A DNA stretch of 56,076 nucleotides from NCBI GenBank assembly GCA_963820955.1, contig CAWGCA010000057.1, positions 1 through 56,076 of the forward strand, in the 5' to 3' direction. Each line of letters begins with the position of its first letter. Position 1 is the stretch's first letter. The DNA is from CAWGCA01 sp963820955. GTDB lineage: Bacteria; Pseudomonadota; Gammaproteobacteria; Chromatiales; Chromatiaceae. Position numbers and translations under genes: made by a program. Positions 8,683 through 16,493 of the stretch are shown here, piece after piece. The notes below the pieces were generated by a model. The model made no database searches. It had not been told where the DNA came from and saw only the letters and a program-made list of their open reading frames with translations.

Positions 8683-9600
8683 ATGTGGTTCAGGAATCTT
8701 CAGGTCTACTTGCTGACCGCCCCCTTTGAGTTTTCGGCCGAGGAGTTACATGATCGGTTGCTGACAAAGATAAGCCGAAAATGTGGCAGCCTGGAGATGT
8801 CCACGCTGGGATGGGAACGTCCTCTGGGCCGCAACGGGACACAGCTTACCCATGCCACTGCAGGATGCATCATGATCTGTGCCAGAAGGGAGGAAAAGGT
8901 GCTCCCGCCGGCAGTGATCCGGGAGCGTCTAACGGAGAAGGTCGATGCCCTGGAGGAGACCGAGAAACGCCGGGCAGGGCGACGTGAACGACAGGAGATA
9001 CGGGATGAAATCGTGCAGGACCTTCTGCCCAGGGCGTTCACCCGGTCGGCGCTGACCTATGCCTACATCGATATCCGAAATCGCTGGCTGGTGATCGACG
9101 CTGCCAGCGTCAAAAAGGCAGAAGAGCTGATCAGCCTCTTGAGGGAGACCCTCGGAACCCTTCCATTGCGCCCGTTGCAGGTGAACCAGGCGCCGACTGG
9201 CGTGATGACCGCCTGGTTGAAAAGCGGGGGGCCGCCAGGGGATTTTCAGATCCAGGACGAATGTGAACTCAGAGACCGGGTGGAAGAGGGGGGAGTGGTT
9301 CGATGCCGACGCCAGAATCTGGAAGGGAGCGAGATTAAGACCCACCTGGATGCCGGCAAGCAGTTAGTTCAGCTGTCCCTGGAGTGGCACGAAAGGCTTG
9401 GGTTTCTATTAACCGAAGAGTTGTCTATAAAACGGCTCAGGTTTCTGGAGGTTATTCAGGAAGAAGCTGCCCAATCCGAGGCCGAAGATGCCGCCACCCG
9501 TTTCGATCTCGACTTCTCTTTGATGACACTGGAACTCGGACGTTTCATTCCCCGTTTGATTGAGGTATTTGGTGGTTTGGCCGAGGAACTGGCGGTTTAG
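8683..9600 (+). CDS. rdgC: Recombination-associated protein RdgC
   Basis: RdgC is a DNA-binding ring protein of Beta- and Gammaproteobacteria that limits RecA activity; it sits on the nucleoid. The start MWFRNLQVYLL, the GWERPLGR segment and the C-terminal LDFSLMTLELGRFIPRLIE are classic for the family, and the length (305 residues) matches. ATG 8683 has CGGAG at 8671-8675; an upstream in-frame extension to 8596 has no family similarity. The gene stands alone between amrS and a convergent polysaccharide gene. Confidence 0.96.
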   Translation: MWFRNLQVYLLTAPFEFSAEELHDRLLTKISRKCGSLEMSTLGWERPLGRNGTQLTHATAGCIMICARREEKVLPPAVIRERLTEKVDALEETEKRRAGRRERQEIRDEIVQDLLPRAFTRSALTYAYIDIRNRWLVIDAASVKKAEELISLLRETLGTLPLRPLQVNQAPTGVMTAWLKSGGPPGDFQIQDECELRDRVEEGGVVRCRRQNLEGSEIKTHLDAGKQLVQLSLEWHERLGFLLTEELSIKRLRFLEVIQEEAAQSEAEDAATRFDLDFSLMTLELGRFIPRLIEVFGGLAEELAV

Positions 9601-9601
9601 A

Positions 9602-9625
9602 CCTGATAATACTGTCAATATCAGG
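9602..9625. terminator. Hairpin downstream of rdgC (possible terminator)
   Basis: CCTGATA at 9602-9608 is the exact inverse of TATCAGG at 9619-9625, with a 10-base loop, starting two bases after the rdgC stop. No U-run follows, so intrinsic termination is only a possibility. It lies between convergent genes. Confidence 0.3.
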
Positions 9626-9694
9626 ATACGGAATTCCTGATTCCATCCTCTGTTTGTGCGCGTAGCGCAGGAATGGGATTTTTCGCAGTACTCA

Positions 9695-9802
9695 TTAGTT
9701 ATTTAAGAAGTCGACTCCGGTCACCTGGTCTCCGCGCTCCAGCAAGCGGAGCGAAAGTGCGGATCCAATAAACCCGGCGCTGCCGGTAACGAGAACTTTC
9801 AT
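9695..9802 (-). pseudogene. Truncated NAD-dependent sugar epimerase (5' remnant)
   Basis: A 35-codon frame on the - strand reads MKVLVTGSAGFIGSALSLRL, continues LERGDQVTGVD and ends FLNN-stop. This is the start of an extended-SDR nucleotide-sugar epimerase: the Rossmann GxxGxxG (GSAGFIG) and the Asp at the end of strand 2 (GVD) are intact, but the remaining 300 or so residues are missing. A GGAG stands eight bases before the ATG. It lies 29 bases downstream of the TviB-type dehydrogenase, where a matching epimerase (TviC type) is often found. The sequence past the stop shows no epimerase similarity in any frame I read, so this is a deletion remnant rather than a simple nonsense mutation. Confidence 0.75.
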
Positions 9803-9831
9803 AACGACTCCGGTCTGTCAACAGTGGAGAA

Positions 9832-11109
9832 TCAAAGCCGTCCGTCAGAATCGGCTATCGGCAGAATATTTTTTATATCGAACAACACACCATCCGGGGT
9901 ACACAGCGCACGCAGATTTTCACTGCCCATGGCAACGAACTCCCGATGAGCTACCGCCAGCAGCACTGCGTCATAGGCGCCTTGCTCGGGTTCCGAAATC
10001 GGTACTATGCCGTATTCTTTGTTTGCCTCTTCAGGGTCGACCCAGGGGTCATACACCTCCACTTTTGCATCGTAGCTGTCAAACTCGTGCACTATGTCCA
10101 CTACCCGGGTGTTGCGCAGGTCGGGACAGTTCTCTTTAAACGTGAGTCCCATGATCAAGATCCTTCCGCCCGCGACAGGCAACCGCTTCTTGATCATCAG
10201 CTTTACCACCTCGCCAACGATATAGGCACCCATGCTGTCATTTATCCGGCGTCCGGCCAGAATGATTTCGGGTTGATAGCCGATTTCCTGGGCTTTGTGG
10301 GTCAGATAGTAAGGATCCACACCGATGCAATGACCACCCACCAGTCCGGGCCGAAAGGGAAGAAAATTCCATTTACTGCCAGCCGCTTCGAGTACCTCCA
10401 AGGTATCTATGCCCAGGCGTTTGAAAATAAGGGCTAACTCGTTAATCAGTGCGATATTGACATCACGTTGAGTGTTCTCGATTACTTTCGCCGCCTCCGC
10501 TACTTTGATACTGCTGGCTTTATGTGTCCCCGCTGTAATGATCTGCCGATAAAGGAGATCTACGAAATCTGCTACTTCCGGTGTTGAGCCGGAGGTGATC
10601 TTTTTGATATTGACCAGACGATGTTCCTTATCTCCGGGGTTGATGCGTTCCGGACTGTAACCTATATAAAAATCCCGGTTGAAGGTCAGCCCCGATAGTT
10701 CTTCCATGATGGGTACGCAAACCTCTTCGGTAGCGCCCGGATAAACGGTGGATTCGAATATTGCTACATCGCCTGGTTTCAACAGTCCGCCAAGCATACG
10801 GCTGGCACCGACCAGGGGGGATAGATCGGGTCTTTTGTGCTGGTCTATCGGAGTAGGAACCGTTACGATGAACACGTTACAGTGGCGCAGATCCCCTGGT
10901 TCAGTGGTGTATTCGAGCAATTTAGCCGCGGTCAGCTCTTCCGGTTCAACCTCGAGAGAGCTGTCTTTACCTCCCTTGAGTTCCGCCACTCGTGCCTGGT
11001 TGATATCTAATCCAATCGTCGGGATTTTAATACCGAATTCCACTGCTAATGGCAGGCCGACATAACCAAGGCCGAGGACGCCGATGCGTACACCATTCAT
11101 ATCCAACAT
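9832..11109 (-). CDS. Nucleotide-sugar dehydrogenase, TviB/WbpA-like
   Basis: Member of the UDP-glucose/GDP-mannose dehydrogenase family, closest by pattern to TviB (VipA), which oxidises UDP-GlcNAc or UDP-GalNAc to the uronic acid with two NAD+. The N-terminal Rossmann motif is GVLGLGYVGLPLA; the catalytic cysteine is Cys261 in PGLVGGHCIGVDPYYLTHKA; the C-terminal UDP-binding domain includes MGLTFKENCPDLRNTR. The length (425 residues) fits. Downstream lies the epimerase remnant. Upstream and divergent is an EpsB-type glycosyltransferase, so the enzyme likely feeds uronic-acid sugars into a surface polysaccharide. The exact substrate cannot be read from sequence alone. Confidence 0.9.
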   Translation of the reverse strand: MLDMNGVRIGVLGLGYVGLPLAVEFGIKIPTIGLDINQARVAELKGGKDSSLEVEPEELTAAKLLEYTTEPGDLRHCNVFIVTVPTPIDQHKRPDLSPLVGASRMLGGLLKPGDVAIFESTVYPGATEEVCVPIMEELSGLTFNRDFYIGYSPERINPGDKEHRLVNIKKITSGSTPEVADFVDLLYRQIITAGTHKASSIKVAEAAKVIENTQRDVNIALINELALIFKRLGIDTLEVLEAAGSKWNFLPFRPGLVGGHCIGVDPYYLTHKAQEIGYQPEIILAGRRINDSMGAYIVGEVVKLMIKKRLPVAGGRILIMGLTFKENCPDLRNTRVVDIVHEFDSYDAKVEVYDPWVDPEEANKEYGIVPISEPEQGAYDAVLLAVAHREFVAMGSENLRALCTPDGVLFDIKNILPIADSDGRL

Positions 11110-11485
11110 AACTGTTATTTGTCCTTAAAATTTATCTAGGTCAAGATCTGCTGCCAGAGAAAAGCAATCCTTCACTCAAAAGCGCGAATCATACCTCGGC
11201 GAATGGCGAAAGGCGAGACACCTCTGGTTTTATCCGGCCACTTAATGTTCATTGATTGAGAGAGAACTGTGGGAGCATGGGAAATTGTTTATGTTCTTGC
11301 TTTATATTGTATACTTTTCCATCTGTTTCATGAGGATCCCGCATTTTGGATGATTGATTGATGAAACAGGACTAAAAGAGGGTGCTTTCAGGAATTGCCG
11401 CTTTGTTATCGTGTTCGGCGAATATCTCGGTTTCTTAAATTTTCTCACCAAAATGTATTGCTGATCCGTATCTGGAATACCGTGC
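11110..11485. promoter_or_regulatory. Divergent intergenic region between tviB-like and epsB-like genes
   Basis: This 376-base AT-rich stretch separates two divergent polysaccharide genes and must hold both promoters. A TATACT box at 11310-11315 faces the glycosyltransferase gene, with TTGTTT 19 bases upstream of it, a weak match. A perfect 9-base inverted repeat, CTGTTTCAT (11323-11331) and ATGAAACAG (11361-11369), follows it. I saw no clear sigma-54 element (GG-N10-GC) here. Confidence 0.4.
11323..11369. repeat. 9-bp inverted repeat upstream of the epsB-like gene
   Basis: CTGTTTCAT and ATGAAACAG are perfect inverse copies separated by 29 bases, lying about 115 bases before the glycosyltransferase start and just after a TATACT box. 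It could be an operator or an RNA hairpin in the leader. Confidence 0.5.
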
Positions 11486-12886
11486 ATGATTAGGATATTC
11501 GGTCACTACGTCGCCAAGCTTTTCCTACTGCTTGGTGTGTTTGAGTTCGTTCTCTTTTATCTTTGTTTGTTAGGCGGTTACTTCCTTAGAGTGGGGCTTG
11601 AAGGGAACATAATTCCCTATTCTGTTGAGCCCTCAGTGAAGTCGTCAGCGGTAATCTACGCATTATTGATGTCCTCCTCATTGATCGCCATGGGACTTTA
11701 TCAGCGTGGTCTTCAAGGCACGGCTGCACTTTTGGTCAGGCTCGGTATAGGTTTCTTTCTTGCGTCCATGGCCATGAGCCTGGTGTTTTATGCCTTTCCC
11801 CAATTATTTTTAGGTCGAGGAGTCTTCGGTTTCGCGATGTTGCTTTCCATCGCAGGTGTATTGTTGCTGCGCCTGATTTTCTTTCGGGTTGCCGGCACAG
11901 ATTCTCAAAAACAGCGTGTGCTGGTTTTGGGTACGGGGGTAAACGCAGCCCGCATCTCGGCACTGGAAGAACGTGAGCCACAGAAATTGGGTTTTACGGT
12001 AGTCAAGTACGTCCGTCTCGATGATGGCAGCAATATCATTCCTGAAGAGAGACAGGTTGATTTGACAGGGTCATTGGTGGACCTTGCCTTCAGTTTGGAG
12101 ATCAATGAGATTGTTATTGCCGTAGATGACCGCCGCAAAGGACTCCCTGTGGATGACATTCTCGACTGTAAGATGTCGGGTATCGTGATTTTCGATCTTT
12201 TGACATTTTTCGAAAAAGAGACATCGAGAGTTAATATTGATCTGCTTCATCCAAGCTGGATCTACTTTTCTCCTGGATTTCATCAGGGGTTCATCAGGCA
12301 GAATGGAAAACGGCTGCTGGATATACTGGCCAGTCTTCTCATGATCATGATTTTCTCGCCTTTCTTTGTGTTGGTCACCCTGCTGAGCCTGATTGAATCC
12401 AGGGGACGCGATCCGATTTATTATCACCAGGTGAGAGTGGGAAAGAACGGAAAGACATTCCGGGTGTACAAATTCCGCAGTATGACAACGGACGCTGAAT
12501 CCGACGGCGTGGCGCGCTGGGCGAGCAGCAATGACAGTCGGGTGACCACCCTTGGGGCCTTTATCAGGAAGACCCGTCTGGATGAGATTCCTCAATTGTA
12601 CAATGTGCTTAAAGGGGAGATGAGCCTGGTGGGGCCAAGGCCGGAACGACCGGAATTTGTTCAGGATCTGGAGAAGGTGATTCCCTACTATCGAGAAAGG
12701 CATAGGATGAAACCGGGGCTTACAGGTTGGGCACAGCTTCGGTATCAGTATGGCGCAACCCACGAAGATGCAAAGCAGAAGCTTCAGTACGATCTCTATT
12801 ATGTCAAAAATGCCAATCTGTTTCTGGATCTCATCGTACTGCTTGAAACCGTAGAAGTTGTATTGATGGGAAAGGGTGCGCGTTGA
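11486..12886 (+). CDS. XrtA/PEP-CTERM-associated polyprenyl glycosylphosphotransferase (EpsB-like)
   Basis: A bacterial sugar transferase of the WcaJ/EpsB class, expected to transfer a sugar-1-phosphate to undecaprenyl phosphate and begin exopolysaccharide assembly at the inner membrane. The N-terminal half has several membrane helices (LFLLLGVFEFVLFYLCLLGG and others) and a nucleotide-binding-like domain (VLVLGTGVNAARI). The C-terminal catalytic domain begins KRLLDILASLLMIMIFSPFF and holds YKFRSMTTDAE, RKTRLDEIPQL and LVGPRPERPEF. The 466-residue length and the prsK-prsR-prsT genes directly after it fit the TIGR03013 group linked to exosortase A. The downstream histidine kinase starts 75 bases later. 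Confidence 0.88.
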   Translation: MIRIFGHYVAKLFLLLGVFEFVLFYLCLLGGYFLRVGLEGNIIPYSVEPSVKSSAVIYALLMSSSLIAMGLYQRGLQGTAALLVRLGIGFFLASMAMSLVFYAFPQLFLGRGVFGFAMLLSIAGVLLLRLIFFRVAGTDSQKQRVLVLGTGVNAARISALEEREPQKLGFTVVKYVRLDDGSNIIPEERQVDLTGSLVDLAFSLEINEIVIAVDDRRKGLPVDDILDCKMSGIVIFDLLTFFEKETSRVNIDLLHPSWIYFSPGFHQGFIRQNGKRLLDILASLLMIMIFSPFFVLVTLLSLIESRGRDPIYYHQVRVGKNGKTFRVYKFRSMTTDAESDGVARWASSNDSRVTTLGAFIRKTRLDEIPQLYNVLKGEMSLVGPRPERPEFVQDLEKVIPYYRERHRMKPGLTGWAQLRYQYGATHEDAKQKLQYDLYYVKNANLFLDLIVLLETVEVVLMGKGAR

Positions 12887-12961
12887 TCCGTAGCATGTTG
12901 TTCACCAGCGGTCAGGGCCATCCAATACGACCAGTCGGAAAAAAGAAAACAAGGAGGTCTT

Positions 12962-15010
12962 ATGTCTGATTTCGGTTTTCTTGGTTTCGCTATCGCTTCT
13001 GTCCTGTTCCTGGTTCTTTCTCTCTTGCTGGTGACGAGTTGGCGCGGGCGTCTTCAAGGCGGCTTGATGCTGGCTGCAAGTCTGGTATCCACCTTGTGGG
13101 CCGCCCTGTTCGCCGTACAATCAGGTTTCAAAGTAATCCCCGTAGAAGTGATATGGGCGGTCGAGGCCCTGAAAAATATTGCTTGGTGTGCTTTTCTGAT
13201 CGGACTGCTATCCATCATGGCCCGCCAAAGAGCGGTTTCGACAAACATCTATCGGTTCCTCGGTACTCTGATTGTTGGAGCCAGCGTTATGCTGGTAGTA
13301 CCGGATGAATTCATCCCCTCAGTGATTTTCATGGATGTACGCTACCTGGGGCAGGTGATCGTGTCGGTGGCAGGGATGGTGATGATCGAGCAGATCTATC
13401 GAAACACGGCGGTGGATCAGCGCTGGGCCATAAAGTATCTCTGCTTTGGTCTCGGGGGGATGTTTGTATTTGATTTTTATCTTTTCTCTGACGCCCTGTT
13501 GTTCAAGCGGATCGATGCGGACCTCTGGTATGCGAGAGGTGGGGTGGTTGCCGTCATTGTCCCCCTGTTGGCAGTATCAGCAGCACGAAATCCCGACTGG
13601 TCACTCGATCTCTATGTTTCGAGAAGAGTGGTGTTTCATACCACCACCTTGCTCAGTGCCGGCGTCTATATGCTACTCATGGCCTTTGCCGGCTACTACA
13701 TCAAAATCTATGGTGGTGAATGGGGGGCCGCACTCCAGATCACTTTCCTGTTTGCCGCGATTCTGGTTCTGTTGGCACTGCTCTTTTCCGGCCAGATCCG
13801 GGCCCGCGCCAAGGTTTTCTTCAACAAACATTTTTTCAGCTATCGGTACGATTATCGAGAAGAGTGGCTGCGCCTGATTAATCTTCTTTCCGGCCAGAAT
13901 ACGGATATGCCATTGTTTGAACGGATTATTTGGGCATTGGGAGAGATCGTTGAAAGCTCCGGTGGATTGATGTGGCTTTGTCCCGAAAAAGAGGAGTGCG
14001 AGATGGTGGCACGCCGTAACCAGCCGGAGCCATTGATAAAGGGCGATATCGGTCTGGCTTCCCTGCTTCACTTTCTGGAGCAGCGGCAATGGGTCATCAA
14101 TCTGGATGAATATTCAGACCAGCCCGAGATGTATGAGGAGTTGGAAATACCCCAGTGGTTGACCGAGATAGAAGGGGCCTGGGTGATTGTGCCGCTGATA
14201 CACGATCAGCATGTGTTGGGCTTCACGGTTCTGACCAGACCCAGGACCAGGTTCAAACTTAACTGGGAGAATCTGGATCTGCTGAAAACTTCCGGCCGCC
14301 AGGCCGCGAGTTACCTGGCTCTGTACAAAACAGCGGAGGCGTTATCGGAGGTAAAACAGTTTGAGGGTTTCAACCGCTTGTCGGCCTTCGTGGTGCATGA
14401 CTTGAAAAATCTGATTGCGCAACTCTCTCTAGTGATCAGCAATGCGGAGAAGCACAGGCACAACCCGGAATTTTTTGATGATGCAGTTCGAACCATCGAC
14501 AATGCGGTACAAAAAATGAATCGTTTGATGGCTCATCTCCGGAGCGCTGCCCCGGATGAACGAAGGGCCCGGGTGGAAATGAGCCACCTGCTGCAGACTG
14601 CGGTAAAAGCAAAATCCAGCCAACTGCCGAGACCTGATCTTGAGTTGCGAGCAAACGAATTGTGGGTCTACGCCGATCCCGATAGGATGGAGGCTGTGAT
14701 CGGACATGTGATTCAGAATGCACAGGATGCGACGGAATCAGATGGCGAGATCAGTGTAGAGTTGTGCCTGGAGCAGAACCAGGCGTTGGTCAAGGTAATG
14801 GATACAGGGCAAGGTATGGATGAACAATTTATCCGGGAACGGCTTTTTCGGCCATTCGACTCCACCAAAGGCCTGACCGGTATGGGCATAGGTGCCTACG
14901 AGTGCCGTGAGTTTGTTCGTTCGATAGGCGGTAGGATTCAAGTCTTGAGCAAAGTAGGGGAAGGGACTCAGTTCAAGATCATGCTACCCTTGGCCGATAT
15001 GCCTTCCTGA
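12962..15010 (+). CDS. prsK: PEP-CTERM system histidine kinase PrsK
   Basis: Membrane histidine kinase of 682 residues. The N-terminal 300 residues hold about eight membrane helices, followed by a GAF-like region (about 310-450) and a kinase core. The phospho-acceptor is probably His479 in VVHDLKNLIAQ; the ATPase domain shows NAQDA (N box), MDTGQGMD and GMGIGAYECREFV. HDLKN is typical of the PrsK group (TIGR02916), which pairs with PrsR to control PEP-CTERM/exopolysaccharide genes. AAGGAGG lies just before the ATG. The response-regulator gene starts 20 bases after its stop, so the two form an operon. Confidence 0.93.
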   Translation: MSDFGFLGFAIASVLFLVLSLLLVTSWRGRLQGGLMLAASLVSTLWAALFAVQSGFKVIPVEVIWAVEALKNIAWCAFLIGLLSIMARQRAVSTNIYRFLGTLIVGASVMLVVPDEFIPSVIFMDVRYLGQVIVSVAGMVMIEQIYRNTAVDQRWAIKYLCFGLGGMFVFDFYLFSDALLFKRIDADLWYARGGVVAVIVPLLAVSAARNPDWSLDLYVSRRVVFHTTTLLSAGVYMLLMAFAGYYIKIYGGEWGAALQITFLFAAILVLLALLFSGQIRARAKVFFNKHFFSYRYDYREEWLRLINLLSGQNTDMPLFERIIWALGEIVESSGGLMWLCPEKEECEMVARRNQPEPLIKGDIGLASLLHFLEQRQWVINLDEYSDQPEMYEELEIPQWLTEIEGAWVIVPLIHDQHVLGFTVLTRPRTRFKLNWENLDLLKTSGRQAASYLALYKTAEALSEVKQFEGFNRLSAFVVHDLKNLIAQLSLVISNAEKHRHNPEFFDDAVRTIDNAVQKMNRLMAHLRSAAPDERRARVEMSHLLQTAVKAKSSQLPRPDLELRANELWVYADPDRMEAVIGHVIQNAQDATESDGEISVELCLEQNQALVKVMDTGQGMDEQFIRERLFRPFDSTKGLTGMGIGAYECREFVRSIGGRIQVLSKVGEGTQFKIMLPLADMPS

Positions 15011-15030
15011 CTGAATATAACTGTTAACGA

Positions 15031-16398
15031 GTGGAAAGACTTTTGAGTGATCTGGATAAGAAACTGTTGATCGTGGAGGATGACCCTGGGCTTCAGAGCC
15101 AACTGCGATGGAGTTTCGAAGGTTATGAAGTGGCCGTGGCGGAGGATAGGGAATCCGCATTGGCCCAGCTGCGAAAAATCGAGCCTGCGGTGGTCACTTT
15201 GGACCTCGGTCTGCCGCCTGATCCGGGGGGGGTGAGCGAGGGATTCGCCACTCTGGAAAAAATCATGATGTTGGCGCCTGATACCAAGGTTATTGTGGTC
15301 ACTGGACACAATGACCGAAGTAACGCGGTTCGGGCGATTGGATTGGGGGCATACGATTTCTATGAGAAGCCGATCGAGCCAGAATTACTGAATCTGGTGG
15401 TGGAGCGCGCGACCAGGTTACATGGCCTGGAACGGGAAAATCGCCGGTTAGCTACACAGGAAACCCTGTCGCCTCTCGACGGTATCATTGCGGTCAGTCC
15501 CGAGATGCTCCAGGTATGTCGAACCATCGAAAAACTGGCGCCCACCGATGTCTCCACTCTCATACTCGGCGAGAGTGGAACCGGCAAAGAGTTGCTGGTA
15601 AAAGCGCTGCATGCGCTGAGCGTCAGGGCGACTAAGCGTTTGGTAGCCATCAACTGCGCGGCAATTCCTGCGGATCTTCTGGAGAGTGAACTCTTCGGTC
15701 ACGAAAAAGGGGCGTTCACCGGAGCGACCAAGACCACACCCGGAAAGATCGAGGTAGCGGAAGGTGGGGTGCTGTTTCTTGACGAAGTGGGGGATCTGCC
15801 GCTTGCGCTGCAAGCGAAACTGCTGCGGTTCCTGCAAGAACGGGTGATCGAACGGGTTGGGGGACGTAACGAAATCTCAGTGGATGTGCGGGTAGTCTGC
15901 GCTACGCATCAAGACCTGCTCGCCATGATCCAGGAAGGGAAGTTCCGAGAAGACCTGTACTACCGTATCAACGAAGCGACCATACGTGTGCCTTCACTAC
16001 ACGAGCGCCAGGGAGATACCGTGGTGCTGGCGCGCTGGTTCCTGCAGCACTTTGCTCAGCAGTTGGGCCGCTCAGTCAAAGGATTTACCCAGCAGGCGCT
16101 GCAGTGTATCGAGCAATATAGATGGCCGGGTAATGTTCGAGAACTGGAGAATCGGATAAAACGTGCAGTCATCATGGCAGATGGCGCGCAGGTAACGGAG
16201 CAGGATCTGGAGATGGAAGAACTGGAACTGGAGCAGGAACCCTTCAATCTGCGACAGGTCAGAGAAACGACCGAGCATCGGGCTATTTTGCGCGCCCTGA
16301 GTTATTCTGAAAATAATGTTTCGCGTACCGCGGAAATGCTGGGGATCACTCGACCAACATTGTACAATTTAATGCGAAAATACAGTATCAATATATAG
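15031..16398 (+). CDS. prsR: PEP-CTERM-box response regulator PrsR (sigma-54 activator)
   Basis: NtrC-type regulator with a receiver domain (phospho-acceptor Asp58 in VTLDLGLPPD; acidic pair in IVEDDPG), an AAA+ domain (Walker A GESGTGKE at 180-187; GAFTGA loop at 227-232 that contacts sigma-54; Walker B GGVLFLDEVGDLP) and a C-terminal Fis-type helix-turn-helix (NNVSRTAEMLGITRPTLYNL). It is the partner of PrsK just upstream and matches the PrsR group (TIGR02915). The start may be GTG 15031 or TTG 15043. An 8-G run at 15225-15232 lies within the receiver domain. Its targets in this genome are expected to have sigma-54 promoters; I saw none convincing in this window. Confidence 0.93.
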   Translation: MERLLSDLDKKLLIVEDDPGLQSQLRWSFEGYEVAVAEDRESALAQLRKIEPAVVTLDLGLPPDPGGVSEGFATLEKIMMLAPDTKVIVVTGHNDRSNAVRAIGLGAYDFYEKPIEPELLNLVVERATRLHGLERENRRLATQETLSPLDGIIAVSPEMLQVCRTIEKLAPTDVSTLILGESGTGKELLVKALHALSVRATKRLVAINCAAIPADLLESELFGHEKGAFTGATKTTPGKIEVAEGGVLFLDEVGDLPLALQAKLLRFLQERVIERVGGRNEISVDVRVVCATHQDLLAMIQEGKFREDLYYRINEATIRVPSLHERQGDTVVLARWFLQHFAQQLGRSVKGFTQQALQCIEQYRWPGNVRELENRIKRAVIMADGAQVTEQDLEMEELELEQEPFNLRQVRETTEHRAILRALSYSENNVSRTAEMLGITRPTLYNLMRKYSINI

Positions 16399-16493
16399 CC
16401 TGAAGCCATTGAATATATAATAAAAGATGTGGATTGGAGCAGAATTGTTCCAACTCGCCTGCTTTTGGCCTGCTTACAATTGGGGGGAGAAAC

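Noticed and set aside
15225..15232. G8 run in prsR as a phase-variation tract
   Set aside because: It encodes residues (PDPGG) that look conserved in PrsR proteins, and the frame is intact; no sign of variation can be seen from one sequence.
16398..16493. Sigma-54 element upstream of prsT (TTGGCCTGCTTACAATTGG)
   Set aside because: The -12 GC is missing at the needed spacing.
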